A stretch of 64,000 nt of DNA from Enterobacteriaceae bacterium (lineage in GTDB: Bacteria; Pseudomonadota; Gammaproteobacteria; Enterobacterales; Enterobacteriaceae), in assembly GCA_902363335.1 (NCBI GenBank), contig CABIZV010000001.1, positions 620,001-684,000 of the forward strand, in the 5' to 3' direction. Under the pieces are notes generated by a model that was given only the letters and a program-made list of their open reading frames with translations, searched no databases and was not told where the DNA came from. Of this stretch, positions 42,834 to 50,697 are shown one piece after another. The first letter of the stretch is position 1. Each line of letters starts with the position of its first letter. Both the position numbers and the translations under genes were made by a program.

Positions 42834-43876
42834 CTGAGGCTGTTTCCCTCCTCCGTTGAGGCGAAGCCGCACTGCGGGCTTAAGCAAATCTGATCTAACG
42901 GAACAAAGTTGGCCGCTTCCGCCACGCGTGCTTTCACGCCCTCCGGGTTCTCCAGCTCGCCGTTTTTGGTGGTAATCAACCCCAGCACTACTTTCTGCTC
43001 GCCTTTCGGTACAAAGCGCAGCGGCGCGAAGTCGCCAGAGCGGTCATTATCATATTCAAGGAAGAAGGCATCGACCTTCACGCGACCAAATAGGATCTCC
43101 GCCACCGGTTCATAGCCGCCTTCCGAGATCCACGTTGAGCGGAAGTTACCGCGACAAACGTGCAGACCAATAATCAAATCATCCGGCTTGCCTTCCAGCG
43201 CACGGTTGAGCACGTCGGCGTAGATGGCGGCCAGTTCATCCGGGCATTCCCCCCGCTCACGTACCTGACGGCGCTGTTCATCAGAACACAGATAGGCCCA
43301 GACGGTGTCATCCAGTTGCAGATAACGGCAACCCGCATCGTAAAAGGCGCGGATCGCGTCACGCCAGGTATCAGCCAGATCGTTGAAATAGTCCTTCAGA
43401 TCCGGGTACACCGTGGCATCAATATCCTTACGGCCACCGCGAAAATGCAGCACGCTCGGGCTTGGGATAGTCATCTTTGGCGTGGCATCGCCGCTGATGC
43501 TTTTCAGAAAGCGAAAATCTTCCAGCATTGGATGGTCGCCAAAGCCCAGTTTACCGGTCACACGAATACCGTGAGCGCGCGTTTGCACGCCGTTGAACTG
43601 GATCCCGCTATCGGCGTCGTAACGTTCTACGCCCTGCAAACCATCGAAGAAATCAAAATGCCACCAGGCGCGGCGGAATTCGCCGTCAGTCACCACATGC
43701 AGACCACAATCACACTGGTGCTGTACGACGCGGCGTATTTCAGCATCCTCTACGGCACGCAGCTGCTGCGCGTTGATTTCACCGTCGGCAAACTGTAAAC
43801 GGGCCTGTTTAATCGTCTGCGGGCGTAAGAAACTGCCAACGATATCGGCACGGTACGGGGCGTGTTGATGTGACAT
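42773..43876 (-). CDS. MetE-like cobalamin-independent methyltransferase (YxjG/YxjH type)
   Basis: 367 residues, half the size of MetE, matching only its catalytic C-terminal barrel. Zinc ligands are visible as the H and C of GLHVCRGNFRSTW and the C of CLSPQCGFAST; RADIVGSFLRPQ at the start and YLQLDDTVWAYL are family blocks. Such short homologues are thought to make methionine from homocysteine with a methyl donor other than methyltetrahydropteroyltriglutamate, or to act in related methyl transfers. K-12 has no such gene at this position. The 3' end has been duplicated in the adjoining repeat array. Confidence 0.83.
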   Translation of the reverse strand: MSHQHAPYRADIVGSFLRPQTIKQARLQFADGEINAQQLRAVEDAEIRRVVQHQCDCGLHVVTDGEFRRAWWHFDFFDGLQGVERYDADSGIQFNGVQTRAHGIRVTGKLGFGDHPMLEDFRFLKSISGDATPKMTIPSPSVLHFRGGRKDIDATVYPDLKDYFNDLADTWRDAIRAFYDAGCRYLQLDDTVWAYLCSDEQRRQVRERGECPDELAAIYADVLNRALEGKPDDLIIGLHVCRGNFRSTWISEGGYEPVAEILFGRVKVDAFFLEYDNDRSGDFAPLRFVPKGEQKVVLGLITTKNGELENPEGVKARVAEAANFVPLDQICLSPQCGFASTEEGNSLSEQQQWDKVRLVTGIAAQVW

Positions 43877-44030
43877 GCATTCTCCTTAATCACTCAGACA
43901 GACTAATTGCCTTGAGTGATAATTTATTATTTGAATTATTTAGCCGTCTGGACGTCTGCATGTCTAAATAGTGTCATCCGTGACATTGTCAGGCAAACGA
44001 GAAAAATTCATCACACATGAAGAAAATTCA

Positions 44031-44426
44031 TCATGGTGTTGAAAACGCAAACCCCTCATCTTGCCAGCCGGTGATCCCGCCGATCATCACCTTCACCGGA
44101 CGCCCCAGCATGGCCAACTTAAGCGCTGCGCGATCGGCTCCGTTACAGTGCGGCCCAGCACAATAGACCACAAATAGCGTATCTTCCGGCCATTGCTGCA
44201 TCCGCTCGGCGTTAATTTCACTATGTCGCAGGTGTATAGCGCCAGGAATATGACGGCGCAAAAACATCTCCGGGCTCCCCACTACATGCAGCAGTACAAA
44301 ATCCGGGGCGGGCAGCTGCAGCGAGGCATGAACGTCGGCGCAGTCTGTTTCACACGCCAGGCGCTGATGAAAATGCGCAGCCGCTCTCGCTGGGCTGGCG
44401 GCAGGAAATTCAGTTACGTAACTCAT
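44031..44426 (-). CDS. Rhodanese-domain protein
   Basis: 131 residues, a single rhodanese domain. The active loop is CAGPHCNGA near residue 89, where the first cysteine would carry a persulfide; RRHIPGAIHLRHSEI is the conserved CH2A-type motif. Cytoplasmic, with no signal peptide. It is divergent from the FtrA-like regulator, 85 bp between starts, and is its probable target. Sulfur acceptor unknown. Confidence 0.84.
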   Translation of the reverse strand: MSYVTEFPAASPARAAAHFHQRLACETDCADVHASLQLPAPDFVLLHVVGSPEMFLRRHIPGAIHLRHSEINAERMQQWPEDTLFVVYCAGPHCNGADRAALKLAMLGRPVKVMIGGITGWQDEGFAFSTP

Positions 44427-44511
44427 CGTTAATTCTCCCGTTATATGTTACCTCTATGGCAACGACCGCATGAGTATAAACAGATGCCCCTGGAGAGGAC
44501 TGCCCGCAGTG

Positions 44512-45501
44512 ATGACAGAAAACAACCCAAAGATGACAAAGTGCGCCCAACGCGTCGTGGTTTTAGCCTATGACGGCTTATGTACTTTTGAATTCGGGGT
44601 TGCGGTGGAGGTCTTTGGTTTGCCACGGCCCGAAATGGGCGATGACTGGTATCAATTTGCGGTCGCCGCCGTCGATAAAGGCGAACTTCGGGCCACCGGC
44701 GGCGTGCGGGTTGTGGCGGACGGCGATCTGAGTCTGCTGACAGGCGCCGATACCATCATCGTGCCCGGCTGGCGCGGCATTGACAGCGCGGTGCCAGACG
44801 AACTGTGTGAGGCGTTACGACAGGCAAACCAACGGGGCTGCCGAGTGCTATCTATCTGTTCCGGGGTCTTTGTGCTGGCAGCGGCGGGATTGCTCAATGG
44901 CAAACGGGCCACCACTCACTGGCGCTATACAGACGCACTTCAACAACGCTATCCGGCCATAAATGTTGTTGAGGATGTCCTGTATATTGCCAATGACAAA
45001 GTACTCACCTCTGCGGGCAGCGCGGCAGGCATTGATTTATGTCTGCATGTGGTGCGCGCAGATTACGGCCTCGACGCCGCAAACCAGGTCGCCCGCCGTC
45101 TTGTCATTCAACCCCATCGCGACGGCACGCAGAAACAACGGGTGGCTCAACCTGTGGCGCGTGCCCGGGAAAGTCAGCGTCTGGGCACCTTGTTCGATTA
45201 TCTGTATCAGAATTTAGCGCAGGCCCACAGCGTACGCTCGCTCGCTGAACGTGCCGGGATGAGTGAACGTACTTTTTTGCGCCGCTTTCACGCTGCAACC
45301 GGCAAAACCCCTGCCCGCTGGCTGCTGGACGAGCGTTTGCGGCTTGCGCAACACCATCTGACAACCGGCCGCGAGAGTATAGAAAAAGTGGCAGAACTCG
45401 CAGGCTTTGGTCAGGCCAAAAATCTGCGCCTGCGTTTTCAGCAACATCTGGCAATCAGTCCGCTGGCCTATAGAAAAAAGTTTACTGCAATAAATAATTA
45501 A
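44512..45501 (+). CDS. ftrA: FtrA-like regulator: DJ-1/PfpI domain plus AraC helix-turn-helix
   Basis: 329 residues from ATG 44512. The first 200 residues form a DJ-1/PfpI domain (VVVLAYDGLCTFEFGVAVEVF, then VLSICSGVFVLAAAGLLNGK with the nucleophile-elbow cysteine). The C-terminus has AraC-type DNA binding: VRSLAERAGMSERTFLRRFHAATG and IEKVAELAGFGQAKNLRLRFQ. This GlxA/FtrA architecture activates neighbouring genes in response to small metabolites. Upstream GGAGAGG is 13 bases from the ATG, slightly far; ATG 44533 is an alternative. Confidence 0.82.
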   Translation: MTENNPKMTKCAQRVVVLAYDGLCTFEFGVAVEVFGLPRPEMGDDWYQFAVAAVDKGELRATGGVRVVADGDLSLLTGADTIIVPGWRGIDSAVPDELCEALRQANQRGCRVLSICSGVFVLAAAGLLNGKRATTHWRYTDALQQRYPAINVVEDVLYIANDKVLTSAGSAAGIDLCLHVVRADYGLDAANQVARRLVIQPHRDGTQKQRVAQPVARARESQRLGTLFDYLYQNLAQAHSVRSLAERAGMSERTFLRRFHAATGKTPARWLLDERLRLAQHHLTTGRESIEKVAELAGFGQAKNLRLRFQQHLAISPLAYRKKFTAINN

Positions 45502-45514
45502 TTAACCACGCATG

Positions 45515-45531
45515 CCGTTAGTCTACGTTTA
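45515..45531 (+). promoter_or_regulatory. Candidate PhoP box of mgtS
   Basis: CCGTTA-GTCTA-CGTTTA fits the two direct GTTTA-type hexamers spaced by five bases, 48 bp before mgtS, which is PhoPQ-controlled in E. coli. Confidence 0.5.
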
Positions 45532-45578
45532 AATCAGTAGTCTGGAGAATGTCTTTAGTCATCAACGTGGAGGTCATC

Positions 45579-45674
45579 ATGCCGGATAATATGCAGGTAT
45601 TTGTGATTGCGATGGGGCTCATTCTTTTTTCCGGTTTTCTGACGGCCTATCTGAGTGGAAAGTGGAATGATTAA
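45579..45674 (+). CDS. mgtS: MgtS small membrane protein
   Basis: 31 residues, same length as E. coli MgtS (YneM). It begins MPDNMQVFVIAMG and ends FLTAYLSGKWND; the core LILFSGFLTAY-SxKWxD matches MgtS closely. MgtS is an inner-membrane protein made at low magnesium that protects the MgtA importer from degradation and affects PitA. GTGGAGG lies 7 bases before the ATG at 45579. As in E. coli, it lies between ydeE and dcp. Confidence 0.92.
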   Translation: MPDNMQVFVIAMGLILFSGFLTAYLSGKWND

Positions 45675-45678
45675 CGGC

Positions 45679-45704
45679 AAAAAAAACCGCCAGGAAACTG
45701 GCGG
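45679..45704 (-). terminator. Terminator of the minus-strand sRNA
   Basis: Seven-bp perfect GC stem with a TTTC loop and eight T on the minus strand. Confidence 0.88.
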
Positions 45705-45778
45705 TATAAATGCTTGCATGGATAGATTTTCTTTCTACGGTAACCCTCTCTCCTTGATTGGGCCACTGTCCTTTCCAT
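45679..45778 (-). ncRNA. mgrR: Probable MgrR-like sRNA
   Basis: On the minus strand a perfect terminator (CCGCCAG-TTTC-CTGGCGG then eight T, 45704-45679) lies about 100 nt after a PhoP-box-like sequence. No coding frame explains the interval. E. coli MgrR is a 98-nt PhoP-controlled, Hfq-binding RNA at this locus that silences eptB and ygdQ, and position, orientation and size agree. The 5' end is estimated from promoter spacing, and I identify it by context rather than by remembered sequence. Confidence 0.6.
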
Positions 45779-45797
45779 TACCCTAACACCGCAATAT

Positions 45798-45814
45798 TCA
45801 ACTAATGCTAAACG
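45798..45814 (-). promoter_or_regulatory. Candidate PhoP box of the sRNA
   Basis: Minus strand CGTTTA-GCATT-AGTTGA has the hexamer-N5-hexamer layout. It overlaps the last codons of the 56-residue ORF. Confidence 0.45.
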
Positions 45815-45978
45815 GCCAGGGCATTATTCAGTGCTAAATCTTTCCATGCTTTTTTACTCAAGCAGTTGGCCTGGCGTAAAGCCCACACGCTACCGGTGCG
45901 CGACGCCTGTAAATCCTGATGTTCAGGGCGAGTAGACCAGGCAGACTGACGACGTGATTTACGCTGAAACTTATTCAT
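45808..45978 (-). CDS. 56-residue basic protein of unknown function
   Basis: ATG 45978 is preceded by GGAGG at ideal spacing and the frame ends at TAG 45808-45810. The product starts MNKFQRKSRRQSAWSTRPEH and ends KKAWKDLALNNALAV; it is positively charged, without a membrane helix or signal peptide, and has one cysteine. I do not recognise it. It is the first frame after dcp on the minus strand (199 bp after a hairpin) and its end carries the PhoP-box candidate of the sRNA, so it may be transcribed into the sRNA region. Confidence 0.65.
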   Translation of the reverse strand: MNKFQRKSRRQSAWSTRPEHQDLQASRTGSVWALRQANCLSKKAWKDLALNNALAV

Positions 45979-46130
45979 AATAACCTCCGGTAGGGTGCTG
46001 ATATTAAATCCATTAACTCAACAAGTTACCGGTCTATCGTAACAAAGCGAATGACGAGTTTCTTCAACAACTGAACGCATTTGTAAAGACGGAATCACCC
46101 GAAGCGAATTCGCCGGCCCGGTGTGGTTTT

Positions 46131-46166
46131 TATATTCTCCCGGCATCATTTTTCCGGGAGAATATA
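46131..46166. repeat. Hairpin after dcp
   Basis: TATATTCTCCCGG and CCGGGAGAATATA pair perfectly over 13 bp around a 10-nt loop. No clear U-tract follows on either strand, but it lies just past the dcp stop and may end transcription. Confidence 0.6.
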
Positions 46167-46176
46167 AAAGCAGCGG

Positions 46177-48222
46177 TTACTCGGATAATCCCCGATTTTT
46201 CAGCATTGGGGCAATTAACGGATCGTGGCCGCGCCAATCACGATACAATTGTTCTAAATCACTACTGTTGCCACGCGACAATATCGCTTCGCGGAAACGT
46301 TGTCCGTTCTCACGATTTAATCCGCCATGTTCAACGAACCACTGATAACCATCATCCGCCAGCATTTGCGTCCACAGGTAGGCATAATAGCCCGCCGCAT
46401 AGCCGCCGCCGAAAATATGCGAGAAATAGCTGCTGCGATAGCGCGGTGGTACAGCATCCAGATGGAGATTTTCCTGCTCTAACGTCTGCGCCTCAAACGC
46501 GTCTACGTTTTGCGGTAATGCCGCGGTGGTAACACTGTGCCAGTTCATATCCAGCAAGGCTGCGCTAAGGAGTTCGGTCATGTCGTAGCCTTTGTTGAAA
46601 TTCGCCGCGCGGAACAGGCTTTCGCGTAGCGCTGCGGGCATCGGCTCACCGCTCTCGTAGTGACGAGCATAATGCTCAAACACCACCGGATGGCTGGCCC
46701 AATGCTCATTGATTTGTGATGGGAACTCCACAAAGTCACGTGGCGTATTGGTGCCCGACAACGACGCATAGTGCTGTGTGGCAAATAGCCCGTGTAACGC
46801 ATGACCAAACTCATGGAATAGCGTGATCACATCATCCCAGGAAATCAGCGTTCGTTTCCCGTCGGCCGGTTTGGCATAATTGCAGACGTTATAGATAACG
46901 GGACGCATACCCAAGAGCGTCGACTGCGGCACAAAATTATCCATCCAGGCCCCACCGCTCTTACTGTCACGAGCGAAGAAATCACCGTAAAACAGCGCCA
47001 TCCCTTCCCCATCCGCGTCAAAAATTTCCCAGACACGGACATCCGGGTGATAGACCGGGAGATCAAAGCGCTCCACAAACCGCAGGCCGAACAGCTGGCT
47101 GGCAGACCAAAAGACACCGTCTTGTAAAACGTTATCTAACGCAAACCACGGTTTAATTTGCGCTTCATCGATGGCGTATTTCTCGCGGCGTACCTGCTCG
47201 GCGTAATAGAGCCAGTCCCAGGCTTTGGCGGTGAACGTTTCGTTACCGTTATCAATCATCTTCTGAATATCAGTCTGCTCGCTTTGCGCGCGAGCACGCG
47301 CCGCTGGGGTGATTTCGCGCATAAACTCGAGCGCCGCCTGCGGTTTTTTCGCCATCTGGTCAGCCATGCTCCAGCTCGCGTAATCGTCAAAACCTAACAG
47401 CTCAGCCTGTCTGGCACGGATTGCCACCAGCCTGAGCAGGCGTTCACGGGTGTCATTAGCATCGCCTTGCTGATTTCTAAGCCAGCCCGCGTTAAACAGT
47501 TTTTCACGGGTATCACGATGATGAAGTGACGCCAGCGCAGGCTGTTGCGTGGTATTTACCAGCGGGATTAACCAGCGACCAGAAAGCCCACGTTCGCTCG
47601 CCGCAGCCGCCGCGTTAGCGATTTCATCAGCGCTCAACCCCGCCAGCTGTTCTTCATTCTCCAGCAGGAGTCCGCCCGCTTTTGCGGCACCGAGCAAACA
47701 CTGATGGAACTGGCTGCTAAGTGTCGCAGCTTCCGTATTTAGCGCTTTCAGTTCGCTTTTTTGCGCATCGCCAAGCGTCGCGCCGGCCAGCAGAAAACGT
47801 TGATAGGTCACCTCAAGCAAACGCAAAGATTCCGCATCAAGGCCAAGCGAATCCCGCTGCTGCCAGAGGCTCTCAATACGCTGGAAAAGCGCGCTATTCA
47901 GGTAAATATCATTAGCCAGCCCCGCCAGCTCTGCGGAAAATTGCTCGTCGAGTTGCTGAATTTCAGCATTGCTGTGCGAGGCCGCCATCGCAAAAAATAC
48001 CGACGTCACGCGGGAGAGCATCTCACCGCTTTTTTCCAGCGCCACCATTGTATTGTCAAAGGTCGCAGGTTGCGGGTTGTCGGCGATATCTGCAATTTCC
48101 TGACGTTTACGCGCAAGCGCGGCATCAAATGCGGGACGATAGTGAGCGTCCTTTATCAGATCAAACGGCGGTGCCTGGTAAGGTAATGTGCTACTCGCAA
48201 AAAAGGGATTTGTGGCCGTCAT
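46177..48222 (-). CDS. dcp: Peptidyl-dipeptidase Dcp
   Basis: 681 residues, same as E. coli Dcp. A zinc metallopeptidase of family M3 that removes dipeptides from the C-termini of peptides in the cytoplasm/periplasm. The active site HEFGHALHG lies near residue 470 with a downstream glutamate (FVEFPSQINEHW). N-terminal FFASSTLPYQAPPFDLIKD is conserved. Divergent from ydfG as in E. coli. Confidence 0.96.
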   Translation of the reverse strand: MTATNPFFASSTLPYQAPPFDLIKDAHYRPAFDAALARKRQEIADIADNPQPATFDNTMVALEKSGEMLSRVTSVFFAMAASHSNAEIQQLDEQFSAELAGLANDIYLNSALFQRIESLWQQRDSLGLDAESLRLLEVTYQRFLLAGATLGDAQKSELKALNTEAATLSSQFHQCLLGAAKAGGLLLENEEQLAGLSADEIANAAAAASERGLSGRWLIPLVNTTQQPALASLHHRDTREKLFNAGWLRNQQGDANDTRERLLRLVAIRARQAELLGFDDYASWSMADQMAKKPQAALEFMREITPAARARAQSEQTDIQKMIDNGNETFTAKAWDWLYYAEQVRREKYAIDEAQIKPWFALDNVLQDGVFWSASQLFGLRFVERFDLPVYHPDVRVWEIFDADGEGMALFYGDFFARDSKSGGAWMDNFVPQSTLLGMRPVIYNVCNYAKPADGKRTLISWDDVITLFHEFGHALHGLFATQHYASLSGTNTPRDFVEFPSQINEHWASHPVVFEHYARHYESGEPMPAALRESLFRAANFNKGYDMTELLSAALLDMNWHSVTTAALPQNVDAFEAQTLEQENLHLDAVPPRYRSSYFSHIFGGGYAAGYYAYLWTQMLADDGYQWFVEHGGLNRENGQRFREAILSRGNSSDLEQLYRDWRGHDPLIAPMLKNRGLSE

Positions 48223-48355
48223 GGTGTGCTCCTGATAAAAAACATCCCCCTAGAGTAGCAAGCCGTTTTAAGACCGCAATGGTTTCGCTATCTTCCCCCT
48301 GATAAAGATAGCGTGCTATCGTGATGAGACATTAACGTCTTGAAGGAACTAACAG

Positions 48356-49105
48356 ATGATCGTACTGGTTACCGGAGCAACGGCAGGTTTTGGCGAAAGC
48401 ATTACCCGTCGTTTTATTGCCAACGGGCATAAAGTGATTGCCACAGGCCGTCGCAACGAACGTTTGAAATCACTCAAAGATGAGCTGGGCGACAGCGTGC
48501 TGACCGTGCAGCTGGATGTGCGTAACCGCGCAGCCATTGAAGAAACCATTGCCAATCTGCCTGCCGAATGGCGTGACATCGATATTCTGGTCAACAACGC
48601 CGGTCTGGCGCTGGGTCTTGAACCCGCACATAAGGCCAGCGTTGAGGATTGGGAAGATATGATCGACACCAACAATAAAGGTCTGGTGTACATGACGCGT
48701 GCCGTGTTGCCGGGTATGGTCGAACGTAACCGCGGTCATATCATTAATCTTGGTTCCACTGCCGGTAGCTGGCCGTACGCGGGCGGTAACGTCTATGGCG
48801 CAACGAAAGCCTTCGTGCGTCAGTTCAGCCTCAACCTGCGTACCGATCTCCACGGTACCGCCGTGCGAGTCACCGATATTGAACCTGGTCTCGTGGGTGG
48901 CACAGAATTCTCGAACGTGCGTTTTAAAGGTGATGATGCCAAAGCCGGTAAAACTTACGAGAATACCGACGCGCTCACCCCGGAAGATGTGACTGAAGCC
49001 GTCTGGTGGGTTTCAACCTTACCAAAACACGTCAATATCAATACTGTTGAAATGATGCCGGTCAGCCAGACATTTGCGGGACTTAGCGTTCATCGTAAAA
49101 GTTAG
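48356..49105 (+). CDS. ydfG: NADP-dependent 3-hydroxy acid dehydrogenase YdfG
   Basis: 249 residues (E. coli 248). Short-chain dehydrogenase: TGATAGFGESITRRF for NADP with the basic GRRNERLK, NNAGLALG, the catalytic serine in NLGSTAGSWPY and YGATK for tyrosine and lysine. It oxidises L-allo-threonine, serine and 3-hydroxypropionate and reduces malonic semialdehyde, the latter in pyrimidine breakdown. A hairpin at 49111-49143 follows. Confidence 0.95.
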   Translation: MIVLVTGATAGFGESITRRFIANGHKVIATGRRNERLKSLKDELGDSVLTVQLDVRNRAAIEETIANLPAEWRDIDILVNNAGLALGLEPAHKASVEDWEDMIDTNNKGLVYMTRAVLPGMVERNRGHIINLGSTAGSWPYAGGNVYGATKAFVRQFSLNLRTDLHGTAVRVTDIEPGLVGGTEFSNVRFKGDDAKAGKTYENTDALTPEDVTEAVWWVSTLPKHVNINTVEMMPVSQTFAGLSVHRKS

Positions 49106-49110
49106 GCATT

Positions 49111-49143
49111 TAATCCCAGCCTGACCGCCGGTCGGGCTGGGAT
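49111..49143 (+). terminator. Terminator of ydfG
   Basis: ATCCCAGCC pairs with GGCTGGGAT, with an inner ACCG/CGGT stem; a short A-rich tract follows, so strength is uncertain. Confidence 0.6.
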
Positions 49144-49197
49144 AGCAGGCAAAAAAAGCGTAAAATAGCAGCTTAATCAGCTGATAAGAACGACTCA

Positions 49198-49884
49198 ATG
49201 GCCGCCGAAACCCAACTGAACCCAACACAGCCCGTTAACCAACAGATTTATCGCATTCTCCGCCGCGATATTGTTCATTGCCTCATTCCGCCAGGCACGC
49301 CGCTGTCAGAAAAAGAGGTCTCTTTGCGTTTTGACGTTTCCCGACAGCCGGTGCGTGAAGCTTTTATCAAACTCGCCGAAAACGGGTTGATTCAGATCCG
49401 TCCGCAGCGTGGCAGTTATGTGAATAAAATATCGCTTTCGCAAGTGCGTAACGGCTGTTTTGTTCGTCAGGCCATTGAATGCGCCGTCGCTCGGCGGGCA
49501 GCCATGCTGATTACCGATGCCCAAAGCTATCAGTTAGAACAAAATCTGAATCAGCAACGCACCGCAATCGACCGCCAGCAATTAAATGATTTCTTCCAAC
49601 TGGATGATGAATTCCACCAGTTGCTGTCGAATATTGCCGATTGCCAGTTAGCCTGGGACACCATCGAGAATATTAAAGCCGCCATTGACCGCGTACGTTA
49701 TATGAGTCTGGATCATGTTTCCTCACCGGAAATGTTGATAAGCCAGCACTATGAAATTTTCGACGCGCTACAAAAACGGGACGGTGATGCGGTCGATAAA
49801 GCCATGACCTTACACCTCCAGGAAATTAGCGAGTCGGTATTGTTGATTCGTCAGGAAAACCGCGACTGGTTCAGCGAAGAGTAA
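49198..49884 (+). CDS. rspR: GntR-family regulator RspR
   Basis: 228 residues, as in E. coli RspR (YdfH). FadR-subgroup GntR protein: winged helix QQIYRILRRDIVHCLIPPGT and SLRFDVSRQPVREAFIKLAENGLI, then an all-helical ligand domain with the metal-binding region FFQLDDEFHQLLSNIA. It represses rspAB in E. coli and responds to a sugar-acid-type ligand. Its predicted target here is the rspA-uxaC-transporter-ydfI operon 5 kb to the right. Confidence 0.93.
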   Translation: MAAETQLNPTQPVNQQIYRILRRDIVHCLIPPGTPLSEKEVSLRFDVSRQPVREAFIKLAENGLIQIRPQRGSYVNKISLSQVRNGCFVRQAIECAVARRAAMLITDAQSYQLEQNLNQQRTAIDRQQLNDFFQLDDEFHQLLSNIADCQLAWDTIENIKAAIDRVRYMSLDHVSSPEMLISQHYEIFDALQKRDGDAVDKAMTLHLQEISESVLLIRQENRDWFSEE

Positions 49885-49890
49885 TCAAAA

Positions 49891-49916
49891 AAATGTCGCC
49901 CGTTAAGGCGACATTT
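49891..49916 (+). terminator. Terminator of rspR
   Basis: AAATGTCGCC and GGCGACATTT pair around CGTTAA; TTCAC follows. Confidence 0.7.
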
Positions 49917-49948
49917 TCACATTAATGCGTACTCAAATGATGTGCTCT

Positions 49949-50018
49949 ACCCCGGTGTCACTCCGTTCGACCGGGCTACCTTTGTTGTAGGCCGGATAAG
50001 GCGCAGCCGCCATCCGGC
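49949..50018. repeat. REP elements between rspR and the usp gene
   Basis: A REP-like inverted block around CCGGTG...CGACCGGGCTACC is followed by a canonical REP at 49987-50018 (GGCCGGATAAGGCGCAGCCG and its complement). Confidence 0.85.
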
Positions 50019-50039
50019 ATGGCGAATGTAGCGTAGCGA

Positions 50040-50468
50040 TTAGCGAACAACCATCGTAGGAATATTCGCGTAACGCAGAATAGATTCGGCGTTCGAGCCC
50101 AGCAGGTGGGTGCTCATTCCTCGCTGACGAGATCCAATCACGATAACATCGTAGTCACCGCTTTTGCTCATGGCTAAAATCTCATCACGTATATTGCCAA
50201 AGCGCACTTCATTGCGCATGCGCTCGCGCGGAAGATCAAATAAACGCTGGAGTTCATCCATTTTCTTTGAGGATTCCCGGAGCATGTAATCCTCAAATTT
50301 TTTAATGTCGGAGGCGAATCCGCGTAAAATGGAACGGTTGCTGTTAGGTAACACGTTTAAAAGCGTAATCTCACCTTCGCTACCCGCCAGATAAACCGCA
50401 TGGCGAATCGCTTTATCACTTAAATCCATTTCGAATACATCAACAGGCATGAGGATTTTTTTGTACAT
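50040..50468 (-). CDS. Universal stress protein, UspG-like
   Basis: 142 residues. Opens MYKKILMPVDVFEMDLSDKA, almost as E. coli UspG, and ends with the ATP-type loop VIVIGSRQRGMSTHLLGSNAESILRYA (G-2x-G-9x-G-S pattern) and VPTMVVR-like tail. It is a paralogue rather than uspG itself, which lies elsewhere in E. coli. Stress survival role is inferred from the family. Single-gene unit with REP elements at its 3' side. Confidence 0.85.
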   Translation of the reverse strand: MYKKILMPVDVFEMDLSDKAIRHAVYLAGSEGEITLLNVLPNSNRSILRGFASDIKKFEDYMLRESSKKMDELQRLFDLPRERMRNEVRFGNIRDEILAMSKSGDYDVIVIGSRQRGMSTHLLGSNAESILRYANIPTMVVR

Positions 50469-50645
50469 AGTCCAGATTCCTTATTCAGAGATTCCATTAT
50501 CTTCTGGGAATAACCATGCCATATTTAATCCAGCGGTCATAGCATTCATTCATCATAATGCTACACCGAGGTTGAAAATATTCGTCCATTATTTCAAGCT
50601 ATTTGAGTTAGTTAAAAGAAGTGTAATAGATGGAGAGTTACGCAA

Positions 50646-50671
50646 AAAAATGCCGCCTGTTAAGGCGGCAT
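50646..50671 (-). terminator. Terminator of the rsp-uxaC-ydfI operon
   Basis: AAATGCCGCC and GGCGGCATTT pair, and the minus strand continues with a run of T, 27 bp past the ydfI stop. Confidence 0.85.
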
Positions 50672-50697
50672 TTAGAATAACTATTGTCGTGATTTCA

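Noticed and set aside
42240..42893. 217-codon open frame with a 54-residue repeated protein
   Set aside because: It arises because the 162-bp DNA repeat is a multiple of three; it covers REP elements and the reverse of a gene's 3' end and has no ribosome site.
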